Notes under the pieces: model-generated | Told to the model about the DNA's origin: nothing | The model's database searches: none | Seen by the model: the letters and a program-made list of their open reading frames with translations, nothing else | Part shown: positions 8,210-17,696 of the stretch, piece by piece | Layout: every line of letters starts with the position of its first letter | Numbering within the stretch: position 1 is the stretch's first letter | Program-made: the position numbers and the translations under genes | DNA from: Salegentibacter flavus | Lineage (GTDB): Bacteria > Bacteroidota > Bacteroidia > Flavobacteriales > Flavobacteriaceae | Reading direction: 5' to 3' | Assembly: GCF_900115145.1 (NCBI RefSeq) | Contig: NZ_FOVL01000010.1 | Span: forward strand, 62,001 to 126,000 | DNA: 64,000 bases

Positions 8210-10366
8210 ATGATGAAAATTATGCGATTTATGAAAAGGAACCCTAAAATTCTTGTAGTACTGCTGTTAATGGCAGTTGCTTCCTGTAGTTTTACTACGA
8301 AAAGTTTTGATGACCCCAATAAAGATAAAGTTTTAATAGACCTTATAACCTATGTGCTTAATCAGGGACATTATGACGCTAAAGATGTTAACGATGAATT
8401 CTCGAAAGGAGTTTATAAAGACTACCTTAGAAACCTTGACGGGTCTAAGCGGTTTTTCTATGCCAGCGATATAGAGGAATTCAACGAATATGAAGAACTT
8501 ATCGATGACTACATTAAGTCCAAAGATATCAGCTTTTTTGATCTTACTTACCAGCGTTTGATGAAGCGTTCTGATGAATCACGGGAAATTTATATGGAAA
8601 TTCTGTCTACCCCTTTTGATTTTGAAAAGGAAGAAGAACTTAACACAAGTTTTGAGGACCTGGACTATGTAGATTCAAAGAAGGAAATGAAAGAAAGATG
8701 GAGAAAACAACTTAAGTTTTCTACGCTTATCACTTTTCACGATAAAAAAGAAGAGGAAGAGCAAAAGAAGAAAAACGACCCTGAATACTCGATAAAATCT
8801 GATCAGGAACTTGAAAAAGAAGCCCGGGAAGTAACCCTTACTTCGCTGGAGGAGTACTACGATTTTACTGATGACCTTGAACGGAAAGATTATTTTTCAG
8901 TATATATAAATGCGATCGTAGAGGAATTTGACCCTCATACATTTTATTTTGCCCCACAGGATAAAGATAGGTTCGACATGGCAATGTCTGGTAAACTGGA
9001 AGGAATTGGGGCAAGACTTCAGAAAAAGAGTGACAATATTACCATTATGGAAGTGATCTCAGGAGGTCCAGCCTGGAGAAGTGACGAATTGAGCGAAGGT
9101 GATGTGATCCTTAAAGTGAAACAGGAAGATGAAGATGAAGCTGTGAGCATTGTAGGAATGCGCCTTGACGATGCGGTTAAACTTATAAAGGGTCCAAAAG
9201 ATTCTAAGGTTACTTTAACCGTTAGAAAGAAATTACTTGGAACCATAGAGAATATCACCCTTACCCGGGATGTGGTTGAAATTGAAGAAACCTATGCCAA
9301 AACTTCCATGGTTAAGAAAGAAGGTGAAAATTTCGGAGTAATTAACCTGCCGAAGTTTTATTTCGATATGGAAAATTACGCTGAAAGGAATGCTGCTTCA
9401 GATATAGAAAAAGATATTGTTCGCCTTAAAAAAGAAGGTATGGACGGCCTTGTGTTGGATTTGAGAAATAATGGTGGAGGCTCACTTAAAACAGTGGTTG
9501 ATATCGCAGGATTGTTTATTGAAAAGGGCCCAATTGTTCAGGTTAAATCAAGTGGACAGAAAAAGGAAATTTTAAAGGATAAAGATCCGTCTGTTTTGTG
9601 GGATGGTCCCCTTGTTATTCTTGTGAATGAACTTTCTGCCTCGGCCTCAGAGATATTGGCTGCGGCCATGCAGGATTATAAGAGAGCCGTTATTATAGGC
9701 AGTAAACAAACCTATGGAAAAGGTACCGTCCAAAACGTTATAGACCTTAACCGTTGGTTAAGAAATAATGAGTATGGCGATTTAGGAGCTCTTAAATTGA
9801 CCACTCAAAAATTCTATAGAGTTAATGGAGGTTCTACCCAGTTGGAAGGAGTTAAAAGTGATGTTGTGGTTCCAGACCGTTACAGTTTTGTAGATATTGG
9901 CGAGAAGGATATGGAAAATCCCTTGCCCTGGGATAAGATCGATGCCGCCGATTATGAAATCTGGGATGGATATGTGGACCTTGAGGAAACCATTGAAAGG
10001 AGCAAACAAAGAATGGATGAAAACAAACAGTTAAAACTCATTGAGGAAAATGCCAGATGGATTAAAACTCAAAGCGATAATAATGTTCACTCCCTTAATT
10101 ACACTGAATACAGTAGAAATGCTGCGGAAAACAAACAGGTAGCCAAACGTTTCGATTCATTAAAAGAATATGCTTCAGATCTTACTTATACATCTCTTCC
10201 TTATGAAAAAGAGCTCTTTGTAAGTGACACTATCTTAAGAGAGAAAAGGGACAGATGGCATACCAACCTAAGCAAGGATATTTACATCGAAGAGGCTCTG
10301 AATGTTCTTTCTGAGCTCAAGGTTAGTGATGTAAAAAGAAATAAAGTGGCCAGGATTAATAATTAA
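8210..10366 (+). CDS. prc: Carboxy-terminal processing (tail-specific) protease, S41 family
   Basis: A 718-residue periplasmic serine/lysine protease with an N-terminal lipoprotein-type signal (lipobox VASC at about residues 23-26), an N-terminal helical domain, a PDZ domain (about residues 260-350, SGGPAWRSDELSEGD) and the S41 core. The Ser nucleophile lies in ELSASASE and the general-base Lys in YGKGTVQ; a C-terminal helical domain follows, as in E. coli Prc. It degrades or trims envelope proteins from their C-termini. The start region has four in-frame Met codons (8210, 8213, 8222, 8231); a promoter-like TTG (8175) and TATTTTG (8193) lie just upstream, so a start at 8222 or 8231 is also possible. 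Confidence 0.94.
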   Translation: MMKIMRFMKRNPKILVVLLLMAVASCSFTTKSFDDPNKDKVLIDLITYVLNQGHYDAKDVNDEFSKGVYKDYLRNLDGSKRFFYASDIEEFNEYEELIDDYIKSKDISFFDLTYQRLMKRSDESREIYMEILSTPFDFEKEEELNTSFEDLDYVDSKKEMKERWRKQLKFSTLITFHDKKEEEEQKKKNDPEYSIKSDQELEKEAREVTLTSLEEYYDFTDDLERKDYFSVYINAIVEEFDPHTFYFAPQDKDRFDMAMSGKLEGIGARLQKKSDNITIMEVISGGPAWRSDELSEGDVILKVKQEDEDEAVSIVGMRLDDAVKLIKGPKDSKVTLTVRKKLLGTIENITLTRDVVEIEETYAKTSMVKKEGENFGVINLPKFYFDMENYAERNAASDIEKDIVRLKKEGMDGLVLDLRNNGGGSLKTVVDIAGLFIEKGPIVQVKSSGQKKEILKDKDPSVLWDGPLVILVNELSASASEILAAAMQDYKRAVIIGSKQTYGKGTVQNVIDLNRWLRNNEYGDLGALKLTTQKFYRVNGGSTQLEGVKSDVVVPDRYSFVDIGEKDMENPLPWDKIDAADYEIWDGYVDLEETIERSKQRMDENKQLKLIEENARWIKTQSDNNVHSLNYTEYSRNAAENKQVAKRFDSLKEYASDLTYTSLPYEKELFVSDTILREKRDRWHTNLSKDIYIEEALNVLSELKVSDVKRNKVARINN

Positions 10367-10385
10367 CTATTGGCTATTGAAAAAT

Positions 10386-10415
10386 AAATGCCCCGGAAAT
10401 TCCGGGGCATTTTTA
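10386..10415 (+). terminator. Bidirectional Rho-independent terminator after prc
   Basis: Stem 10386-10397 pairs perfectly with 10401-10412 (core GCCCCGGA/TCCGGGGC) around a 3-nt loop, with T-rich sequence on the plus side and A-rich on the other, so it could also stop rodA transcription from the right. Confidence 0.88.
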
Positions 10416-10425
10416 ATTTTGAATT

Positions 10426-10506
10426 ATGATGAAACGAAAATATATTTATCCCGTTATAATTTTGTTGGTAGCTGCATTGTTGCTTCTTGCAGAACGTTGT
10501 GATTAA
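10426..10506 (+). CDS. Possible 26-residue hydrophobic microprotein
   Basis: A short open frame beginning ATG ATG AAA CGA encodes MMKRK, then a continuous hydrophobic stretch (residues 6-21, rich in Leu, Ile, Val and Ala), and ends AERCD. This has the shape of a single-span membrane peptide or a bare signal sequence. It lies just after the prc terminator and its stop codon overlaps the convergent rodA stop by 2 bp. No promoter is evident. It might be a real small protein, the remnant of a lipoprotein gene, or chance. Confidence 0.3.
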   Translation: MMKRKYIYPVIILLVAALLLLAERCD

Positions 10507-11753
10507 ATATAGGAGATCCTTTCGGCATCCAGTTTAATGAAGATAAACAGTAAAATGGTAAATGCCCAAAGGCCGGAGCCACCATAACTAAAAAATGGCA
10601 GAGGTATTCCTACGGTGGGAAAGATGCCTATAACCATTCCTATATTGACCAGGAAGTGCATAAAAATTATTCCTATCACGCTATAGCCATATACACGGTT
10701 AAACTGTGAGCGTTGTCTTTCGGCGAGGTAAAGCAGCCTGAGCAGGAGTAATATGAAAAGGATTATTACAAAACTACTTCCAAGGAAACCCCATTCCTCT
10801 CCTACAGTGCTGAAGATATAATCGGTATGTTGTTCGGGAACAAAATGGCCTTTGGTTTGTGTGCCTTCCGTCCAGCCTTTTCCCAACCAACCTCCACTAC
10901 CTATGGCAATTTCGCTTTGGTTAGTGTTGTAACCTATTCCCCGGGAATCCACCTCTCTTCCCAGTACAATATTGAACCGGTCGCGGTGATGTTGTTTAAA
11001 TACATTTTCAAATACATAATTCACTGAAAGGGAAAAAATCATGGCTACTGCCATAAAGAATAAATATTTGAGGATATTAGGTCTCCTTTTACGATTTTTC
11101 AGAAACATTAGGATCCCAATTACAACGATTCCCCCAATAACCCAGGGAATTCCAAAGGCCAGGGTGGCAACAAATAGGATGGCTGCGAAAAAGCCCAGTA
11201 GTAAATAGGCAAAATGTAAACCCTCTCGATAAAGTGGAAAAATAAATGCAAAATAAATCATCGCACTTCCCGCATCGGGTTGCATCATTACCAATAACAC
11301 CGGTAAACTTATAATTACAAAAACCTTTAGCTGATGCTCAAATTCCTTTAAATTAACCTGAATTCCACTTACATATTTGGCAACAGCAAGAGCCGTAGCA
11401 GCTTTGGCAAATTCGGCGGGTTGAAGGCTAACGGGCCCCATGACATACCAGGCGGTTTGGCCTGCAATGGTTTTCCCAAACACAAATAAGCCAGCAAGAC
11501 TTAAAAGACTAATTACATAAATTACACTGGAAAAACGCTGATAGAATTTGGGTTCGATAGATAGTATAATGATAAGCATTAGAAAACTGAGCACAATCCA
11601 TAAACCCTGCCTGCCGTAAACCTGGTTCAGGTCGAAAAAATTCCCTGTGTTCGCACCCAGGGAAGCCGAATATATATTGGCCCAGCCAAAACCAACCAGA
11701 AGTAAAAAAATAAGAATTGTAGTCCAGTCGTAACCTGTTATACTTTTAGCCAT
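10503..11753 (-). CDS. rodA: Rod shape-determining peptidoglycan glycosyltransferase RodA
   Basis: A 416-residue SEDS-family integral membrane protein with about ten helices that polymerises lipid II into glycan strands in the elongasome. Family features include the extracytoplasmic loop around YNTNQSEIAIGSGG, the segment EQHTDYIFSTVGEEWG and the C-terminal VGIPLPFFSYGGSG. It follows mrdA immediately (stop codon of mrdA next to its start), the usual pairing of a SEDS glycosyltransferase with its class B PBP partner. Confidence 0.97.
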   Translation of the reverse strand: MAKSITGYDWTTILIFLLLVGFGWANIYSASLGANTGNFFDLNQVYGRQGLWIVLSFLMLIIILSIEPKFYQRFSSVIYVISLLSLAGLFVFGKTIAGQTAWYVMGPVSLQPAEFAKAATALAVAKYVSGIQVNLKEFEHQLKVFVIISLPVLLVMMQPDAGSAMIYFAFIFPLYREGLHFAYLLLGFFAAILFVATLAFGIPWVIGGIVVIGILMFLKNRKRRPNILKYLFFMAVAMIFSLSVNYVFENVFKQHHRDRFNIVLGREVDSRGIGYNTNQSEIAIGSGGWLGKGWTEGTQTKGHFVPEQHTDYIFSTVGEEWGFLGSSFVIILFILLLLRLLYLAERQRSQFNRVYGYSVIGIIFMHFLVNIGMVIGIFPTVGIPLPFFSYGGSGLWAFTILLFIFIKLDAERISYI

Positions 11754-13622
11754 TTATTGGTTAATTATAAAGGGTTCGCCACTTAAAGGTTTGGCATATT
11801 CATCTTCAAGACTATTTTCAAGAATCCACTTTTCCATATCGGTTCGGGTAATCTCTCCCTTAATATAATTTTCAATCATAAGGCTGGCGATCCGGCCTGC
11901 ATACCTACTTCCCCAATAGCCGTTTTCTACAAAAACCGCGAGGGCAATTTTAGGATTATCAACTGGAGCAAAGGCGATAAAAATAGAGTGGTCGGTAAGC
12001 TGTACCCGTTTTCCATCTATCTTTGTGAAATTCTCTGCGGTTCCGGTTTTTCCGGCAATCTCAATTCCTGGAATCTGAAGGCTACGGGCCGTTCCTTTTT
12101 CATACACCTGGTGCATTCCTTCAACTACGGGTTCAAAGTGCCTTGGTTCTATAGTGGTGTGATTTTTAACCGTGAATTTTTCTTCCTTTATCGGGTCACC
12201 TTCAATTTCTTTTAAAATGTGTGGCGTATAATACCAGCCACGATTGGCAATGGTAGCCGTCATATTGGCAAGTTGAATAGGGGTCATGAGCACTTCGCCC
12301 TGGCCGATCGCGTTGGAAATGGTCGCGGTAGAATACCATTTATAGGTAGGGTAGTTGTATATTTTATTGTAATAATCAGAATCCGGAACTTTGCCTGGCC
12401 GGCCGGTACTCAGGTCATTTCCCATAAACTGCCCCAGGCCAAAACTCTCCAAATGATTTTTCCAGGTGTCTATTCCTTCTTGCGGACTTGGGTATTTCTC
12501 GATTACCCTACGGTAAACATTTGCAAAATAAGCATTACAGGAAGTAGCGATTCCTGGAACCATATTTAAGGGACTACTATGTGCATGACAGCCCATTCTT
12601 CGTCCTCTTCCGTAGGTATATCCATTGTTGCAGTAGAACTTGTCTTCGGTTGTTACTACTTCTTCCTGAAGCGCAATAAGTGCATTTACTGCTTTAAAGG
12701 GCGACCCGGGAGGGTATTCGGCTAAAAGTCCGCGGTCATATAACGGATGGGCGATGGAGTCATAATATAATTTTGTGTAGTTAGGGGATCTTTTTCGTCC
12801 CACCAGAAGGGCAGGATCGTAACTGGGAGCCGTTACCAGGGCTAGTATTTCTCCTGTTGAAGGTTCAAGAGCTACTATTCCTCCACGTTTATTCTGCATA
12901 AGTTTTTCACCGTATTCCTGTAATTTTGAATCCAGGGTAATACTTATATCCTGTCCCTTTTCAGGTAGGGTATCATAGATTCCATCTTTATAGGGGCCAA
13001 TATCTCTGTTAAAACGGTCTTTCTGAATATATTTCACGCCCTTTACTCCCCGTAATAATTCCTCATAGACGCTTTCAACACCGCTACGGCCTATGAGATC
13101 TCCAGAAATATAATAAGAATTGTCTTTAACCATTTGGGGATTCACCTGGGCGATATATCCCAGTACATTGGCGCTGTGATCTACCTGGTAATCTCTCAAA
13201 GAACGTTTCTGAATATAGAAACCTTCATATTTTCGCATTTTTTCCTGCAGAACAGCGTACTCGCTTTTGGTTAGCTGCGGAATAATTACAGAAGGCAGCA
13301 GCGGGGAATAAATCTTTGCTTTATCGAGTCTTTTACCTAATTCTTCCGGGGTGATATTCAGGATTTCTGAAAATTCCAGGGTATCGAAAGGTTTCAGGTT
13401 TCGCGGAATCACCATCACATCGTAGGAAGGCTGGTTGGAAACCATAAGCTTTCCGTTTCGGTCGGAAATATAACCGCGCTGGGGGTAATCGTATTGGATT
13501 TCTATCGCGTTATCCTGAGACCTGAGCGCAAGAGAGGTGTCAATTACCTGAAGATAGAAGACACGTGCCAGAAAAATAAGGCCGGTTGTTAGAATTATGA
13601 TGTAGAGAAGTAACTTTCTCAT
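11754..13622 (-). CDS. mrdA: Penicillin-binding protein 2 (elongasome transpeptidase)
   Basis: A 622-residue class B penicillin-binding protein anchored by one N-terminal helix (about residues 4-24). The pedestal/dimerisation region includes RGYISDRNGKLM. The transpeptidase domain shows all three active-site motifs: SPFK (SxxK), SCN (SxN) and KTGTAEN (KTG). It cross-links peptidoglycan during cylindrical growth together with RodA and MreBCD. It overlaps mreD by 4 bp and abuts rodA, supporting one operon. Confidence 0.97.
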   Translation of the reverse strand: MRKLLLYIIILTTGLIFLARVFYLQVIDTSLALRSQDNAIEIQYDYPQRGYISDRNGKLMVSNQPSYDVMVIPRNLKPFDTLEFSEILNITPEELGKRLDKAKIYSPLLPSVIIPQLTKSEYAVLQEKMRKYEGFYIQKRSLRDYQVDHSANVLGYIAQVNPQMVKDNSYYISGDLIGRSGVESVYEELLRGVKGVKYIQKDRFNRDIGPYKDGIYDTLPEKGQDISITLDSKLQEYGEKLMQNKRGGIVALEPSTGEILALVTAPSYDPALLVGRKRSPNYTKLYYDSIAHPLYDRGLLAEYPPGSPFKAVNALIALQEEVVTTEDKFYCNNGYTYGRGRRMGCHAHSSPLNMVPGIATSCNAYFANVYRRVIEKYPSPQEGIDTWKNHLESFGLGQFMGNDLSTGRPGKVPDSDYYNKIYNYPTYKWYSTATISNAIGQGEVLMTPIQLANMTATIANRGWYYTPHILKEIEGDPIKEEKFTVKNHTTIEPRHFEPVVEGMHQVYEKGTARSLQIPGIEIAGKTGTAENFTKIDGKRVQLTDHSIFIAFAPVDNPKIALAVFVENGYWGSRYAGRIASLMIENYIKGEITRTDMEKWILENSLEDEYAKPLSGEPFIINQ

Positions 13623-14125
13623 CTAAATTTTTTATTGAAAAGGCTTAGGCTTAAGATCACCAGAATCACGGTGAATATACTTGAAAATAACGTCTTTTTC
13701 AAGATCAATATTATATGACTTAAGCTGAACATTTCCAAAGAAAATAAGATGAAATGATGAATAAGGACCATTAATAAAATATAACTAAATCTCGCCCCAA
13801 AGGGAGTAGCGGAAAGCCTGATATTCTGATGATCATAGCTTACCCCAAAAGAAAATCTCAAAAGATTTGGACGTACAAAAGCAGCTATTAAACAGGCGGC
13901 TGCGTGAATACCGCCGCTGTCCTCGAAAATATCAATACTAAGCCCCAGAAAAAATGAAAGTATTAGAAAAAAACTCTGGTTGCTGTTAAAAGGATATAAG
14001 AGGACAAAAAGTACATACAAATATGGATTTATATAACCCATAAAATTAATATTGTTCAGTATCAGGACCTGCAGTAAGATCAAACCAATAAACCGGGCGG
14101 TATTTGCGAGTGCGCTGTTATTCAT
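13619..14125 (-). CDS. mreD: Rod shape-determining membrane protein MreD
   Basis: A 168-residue hydrophobic protein with five or six predicted helices. Sequence identity in this family is low, but length, topology and position between mreC (8-bp overlap) and mrdA (4-bp overlap) make the call secure. It belongs to the membrane part of the elongasome and interacts with MreC. The IDIFEDSGGIHAAACL segment resembles the more conserved MreD core. Confidence 0.92.
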   Translation of the reverse strand: MNNSALANTARFIGLILLQVLILNNINFMGYINPYLYVLFVLLYPFNSNQSFFLILSFFLGLSIDIFEDSGGIHAAACLIAAFVRPNLLRFSFGVSYDHQNIRLSATPFGARFSYILLMVLIHHFILFSLEMFSLSHIILILKKTLFSSIFTVILVILSLSLFNKKFR

Positions 14126-14939
14126 CTTCGGTTTCTAATGATAATATTAAATCCCGGTCAACATTTTCGATAACGTATACAAAACCAATATTGGTCATAT
14201 CGTTAAATAAGCGTACGTTGATCTCATAATAACTTCCGCTTTCATCCATTTCAAAATCCTCAATACTGCCAATGGGTAAACCTTCAGGAAAAATAAGCGA
14301 TCGTCCCCCGGTAGTTATGGTGTCTCCTTGCTTTACCGGTGCCTGTCTTGGCACGTCAATAAGCTGAACTAGATTGGGATCTCTGCCATTCCAGATAAGA
14401 CTTCCAAAATGATTGGTTTTGCTCAGTTGGGCGTTTATTCTGGATTCGGTATGCAGGATGGAAATCACCCTCGAAAACCTGCTATTAACACGATCTACAA
14501 TGCCGATAACCCCTTTGCTGGTCACCACCCCAAATTCGGGATTAATACCGTTTTCCTTCCCTTGGTTTATGGTGAGGTAATTATCTGCTTTGGCATAATT
14601 GTTATTGATTACCCGCGCAGCTCTGAAATAATATGTACCCTCAAATGAGGTGCTGTCACGGTAATTTTTGATTGAAATAGTGTCGTTTAGGTTGGTGAGG
14701 ATATTTCGCAATTCCTTGTTTTCTTCAAGTAAACGCTTATTGTATTCTTCCAGATACAGATAGTCTTTCAAATCACTGGTCCAGGAATAAACCCCGCCCG
14801 TTACAGCGTTGGCAGAACTTATAAATCTGCTTTTATGAAAAGAATGAGTTTGAATCGTAAAAAACACAGATAAAGCCAGCAGGAATAAGAACAGAATATT
14901 ATTCTTATTGCGGATAAGAAAATTAAAAATTTGCTGCAT
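14118..14939 (-). CDS. mreC: Rod shape-determining protein MreC
   Basis: A 273-residue periplasmic scaffold with one N-terminal transmembrane helix (about residues 12-30), a coiled-coil segment (about 55-95, EEYNKRLLEENKELRN) that mediates dimerisation, and beta-barrel domains with the family motif GVIGIVDRVNSRFSRV. It links cytoplasmic MreB filaments with MreD, RodA and PBP2. It lies 13 bp after mreB. Confidence 0.96.
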   Translation of the reverse strand: MQQIFNFLIRNKNNILFLFLLALSVFFTIQTHSFHKSRFISSANAVTGGVYSWTSDLKDYLYLEEYNKRLLEENKELRNILTNLNDTISIKNYRDSTSFEGTYYFRAARVINNNYAKADNYLTINQGKENGINPEFGVVTSKGVIGIVDRVNSRFSRVISILHTESRINAQLSKTNHFGSLIWNGRDPNLVQLIDVPRQAPVKQGDTITTGGRSLIFPEGLPIGSIEDFEMDESGSYYEINVRLFNDMTNIGFVYVIENVDRDLILSLETEDE

Positions 14940-14952
14940 AAGCTATCTTCTC

Positions 14953-15981
14953 CTACTTGATCAGTATTCCCTTATATCGGTTCAAGGTTTTTAAGGTTAT
15001 TCCGGTTCCTCTTACCACAGCTCTAAGCGGGTCTTCGGCGATGTAAACAGGTAGATCTGTTTTTTGAGATAAACGTTTGTCCAGTCCGCGCAACATTGAG
15101 CCACCACCGGCAAGATAAATCCCGGTGTTGTAAATATCGGCGGCAAGTTCGGGTGGGGTTTGGGATAAAGTCTCCATAACCGCATCTTCAATACGAAGAA
15201 TAGATTTATCCAAAGCCTTGGCTATTTCGCGGTAAGAAATATTTACCTGTTTTGGTTTTCCGGTTAGTAAATCCCGTCCCTGTACACTCATTTCTTCCGG
15301 CGGAACTTCAAGATCTTCAGTGGCTGCACCTATCTGGATCTTGATCTTTTCGGCAGTTCTTTCACCAACATAAAGGTTATGCTGGGTACGCATATAATAC
15401 ACAATATCGTTGGTGAAAACATCTCCGGCAATCTTAATTGATTTATCACAAACAATACCGCCAAGGGCGATAACCGCGATCTCGGTAGTACCACCACCTA
15501 TATCTACGATCATATTTCCTTTCGGTTGCATAATGTCTACTCCAATCCCTATCGCCGCAGCCATAGGTTCGTGAATTAGATATACTTCTTTTCCGTTTAC
15601 ACGTTCGGCGCTTTCTTTTACCGCCCTCATCTCAACTTCAGTAATTCCTGAAGGAATACAGATCACCATCCTTAACGCCGGAGTGAACATCTTTTTCTTC
15701 AGCGCAGGAATCTCTTTGATAAACATCGTGAGCATTTTCTCACTAGCATCAAAATCTGCAATTACTCCATCTTTTAAAGGACGAATCGTTTTTATGTTTT
15801 CGTGGGTTTTTCCCTGCATCATTGCAGCTTCTTTCCCTACCGCGGTTATTTTTCCTGTGGTGCGGTCGCGGGCTACTATTGAAGGACTATCTACAACAAC
15901 TTTGTCGTTGTGGATAATCAAAGTGTTTGCGGTTCCTAAATCTATCGCTATTTCTTCAATGAGAAAGTCAAAAAATCCCAT
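14953..15981 (-). CDS. mreB: Actin-like cell-shape protein MreB
   Basis: A 342-residue actin-fold ATPase that forms short membrane-bound filaments directing sidewall peptidoglycan synthesis. The nucleotide-binding motifs are visible: IDLGTANTLI near the N-terminus, the central DIGGGTTEIAVI and the C-terminal YLAGGGSML. Length and sequence are typical. It heads the mreB-mreC-mreD-mrdA-rodA run; only 38 bp separate it from the upstream purH stop codon, so partial read-through from purH is possible. Confidence 0.98.
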   Translation of the reverse strand: MGFFDFLIEEIAIDLGTANTLIIHNDKVVVDSPSIVARDRTTGKITAVGKEAAMMQGKTHENIKTIRPLKDGVIADFDASEKMLTMFIKEIPALKKKMFTPALRMVICIPSGITEVEMRAVKESAERVNGKEVYLIHEPMAAAIGIGVDIMQPKGNMIVDIGGGTTEIAVIALGGIVCDKSIKIAGDVFTNDIVYYMRTQHNLYVGERTAEKIKIQIGAATEDLEVPPEEMSVQGRDLLTGKPKQVNISYREIAKALDKSILRIEDAVMETLSQTPPELAADIYNTGIYLAGGGSMLRGLDKRLSQKTDLPVYIAEDPLRAVVRGTGITLKTLNRYKGILIK

Positions 15982-16019
15982 AGTATGTTAAGTGTTGAGG
16001 TTTCGTAAATGTAATAAAA

Positions 16020-17552
16020 TTAATGTTTAAAATGGCGGGTTCCCGTCACCACCATAGCAATATCATTTTCGTTGCAATAATCTATACTAAGCTGATCTTT
16101 GATGGATCCCCCCGGCTGAATTACCGCTGTAATCCCTGCATTTCCTGCGATTTCTACACAGTCTGGAAAAGGAAAAAACGCGTCACTGGCCATTACGGCT
16201 CCACTCAGGTCAAAGTTAAAAGAACGGGCCTTATCTATGCTTTGATTAAGCGCATCTACACGTGAGGTCTGGCCTGTTCCGCTGGCACAAAGTTGTTTGT
16301 TCTTTGCCAAAACAATGGTATTTGATTTGGTATGCTTGCAAATTTTGGAAGCAAATAACAAGTCAGATAACTCCGCATCGGTGGGTTTATTGTTGGTAGC
16401 TTGCTTTAAATCTTCAGCAGCATCTGTTTTAAGATCTTTCTCCTGAACCAGAACTCCGTTCAGGCAGGTTCTAACCTGTTTTTTAGGAAGCTCTACTTCC
16501 TTCTGAATTAATAGAATTCTGTTTTTCTTTCCTTTCAGAATTTCTTCAGCTTCAGCTGAAAAAGAAGGAGAGATCACTACTTCACAAAAAAGTTTATGAA
16601 TCTCTTCAGCAGTAGCCTTGTCGATTTCAATATTGCTAATCAGAATTCCGCCGAAAGCAGAAACCGGATCTCCCGCCAGTGCATCGGTATAAGCCTGATG
16701 CAAAGTCTCGCGCTGGGCAAGGCCGCAGGCATTGTTATGTTTTAAAATAGCAAAAGTAGGAGCTTCCCCCTTAAATTCGTTCATAAGATTTACCGCCGCA
16801 TCAACGTCCAGCAGGTTGTTGTAAGATAGTTCTTTCCCGTGTATCTTTTTGAACATCGCATCAAAATCTCCAAAGAAAAATCCTTTTTGGTGAGGGTTCT
16901 CACCATAGCGAAGTTCGGTGCCTTGCTGAATGCTTTCTTTGTAAACATTTACTTCATTTTCAGCATTGAAATAGTTGAAAATGGAGGTGTCATAATGCGA
17001 AGAAATATTAAAAGCCTTAGCGGCAAATCTCTTACGGTCGGCAAGGCTGGTTTCGCCCTTCTTTTCGTTCAATAAATTTTCAAATTCTTTGTAATCTTCA
17101 ACCGAAGAAACACAAAGCACATCTTTAAAGTTCTTAGCCGCGGCGCGTATCAGCGAGATCCCTCCAATATCTATCTTTTCAATAATATCTTCTTCGGAAG
17201 CCCCGGAGACAACAGTTCTTTCAAACGGATAAAGATCTACAATCACAATGTCTAGCTGCGGAATTTCGTATTCAGCCAGTTCTTTTACATCACTTTCATT
17301 GTCCTGGCGGTTTAAAATTCCGCCGAAAACCTTTGGATGCAGGGTTTTAACCCTTCCTCCAAGAATAGATGGGTAGGAAGTAATATCTTCAACAGGAATA
17401 ACTTCAATTCCCAGATCTTTGATGAATTTCTCGGTTCCTCCGGTTGAATAAATAGTGATACCCAGCTTATTGAGTTTTTTGGCGATAGGAGCCAGGCCGT
17501 CTTTACTGAATACAGAAATTAAAGCAGATGTTGCTTGTTTTAAGTCTCTCAT
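16020..17552 (-). CDS. purH: Bifunctional AICAR formyltransferase/IMP cyclohydrolase
   Basis: A 510-residue cytoplasmic enzyme for the last two steps of IMP synthesis. The N-terminal ~195 residues form the cyclohydrolase (MGS-like) domain, with STGGTEKFIKDLG and GGRVKTLHPKVFGGIL. The rest is the AICAR transformylase, with RYGENPHQKG, the LKHNNACG segment and a C-terminal SDAFFPFPD stretch. A promoter-like element lies at 17575-17582 on this strand. It is upstream of mreB on the same strand. Confidence 0.98.
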   Translation of the reverse strand: MRDLKQATSALISVFSKDGLAPIAKKLNKLGITIYSTGGTEKFIKDLGIEVIPVEDITSYPSILGGRVKTLHPKVFGGILNRQDNESDVKELAEYEIPQLDIVIVDLYPFERTVVSGASEEDIIEKIDIGGISLIRAAAKNFKDVLCVSSVEDYKEFENLLNEKKGETSLADRKRFAAKAFNISSHYDTSIFNYFNAENEVNVYKESIQQGTELRYGENPHQKGFFFGDFDAMFKKIHGKELSYNNLLDVDAAVNLMNEFKGEAPTFAILKHNNACGLAQRETLHQAYTDALAGDPVSAFGGILISNIEIDKATAEEIHKLFCEVVISPSFSAEAEEILKGKKNRILLIQKEVELPKKQVRTCLNGVLVQEKDLKTDAAEDLKQATNNKPTDAELSDLLFASKICKHTKSNTIVLAKNKQLCASGTGQTSRVDALNQSIDKARSFNFDLSGAVMASDAFFPFPDCVEIAGNAGITAVIQPGGSIKDQLSIDYCNENDIAMVVTGTRHFKH

Positions 17553-17574
17553 TGTGTTGTGTTTGATGAAGTGG

Positions 17575-17582
17575 CAAAAGTA
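17575..17582 (-). promoter_or_regulatory. Putative -7 element for purH
   Basis: Read on the minus strand this is TACTTTTG, an exact fit to the Bacteroidota TAnnTTTG element, ending 23 nt before the purH start codon. The -33 element is not clear. Confidence 0.45.
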
Positions 17583-17696
17583 AGTATTTCACCCACAAAC
17601 ATAAAAGCGAATGAATTTATTTATCAATAAAATTGTAACGAATTTTCAACACCGGCGTCTTATCTTGTGATTCCTTTAAATACGGCAGTTAACTGT

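Noticed and set aside
8137-8319. 60-codon minus-strand frame overlapping the prc start
   Set aside because: Overlaps the Prc signal peptide and the likely promoter; no support as a gene.
12219-12569. 116-codon plus-strand frame
   Set aside because: Antisense to the mrdA transpeptidase region, which has all three active-site motifs in the opposite frame.
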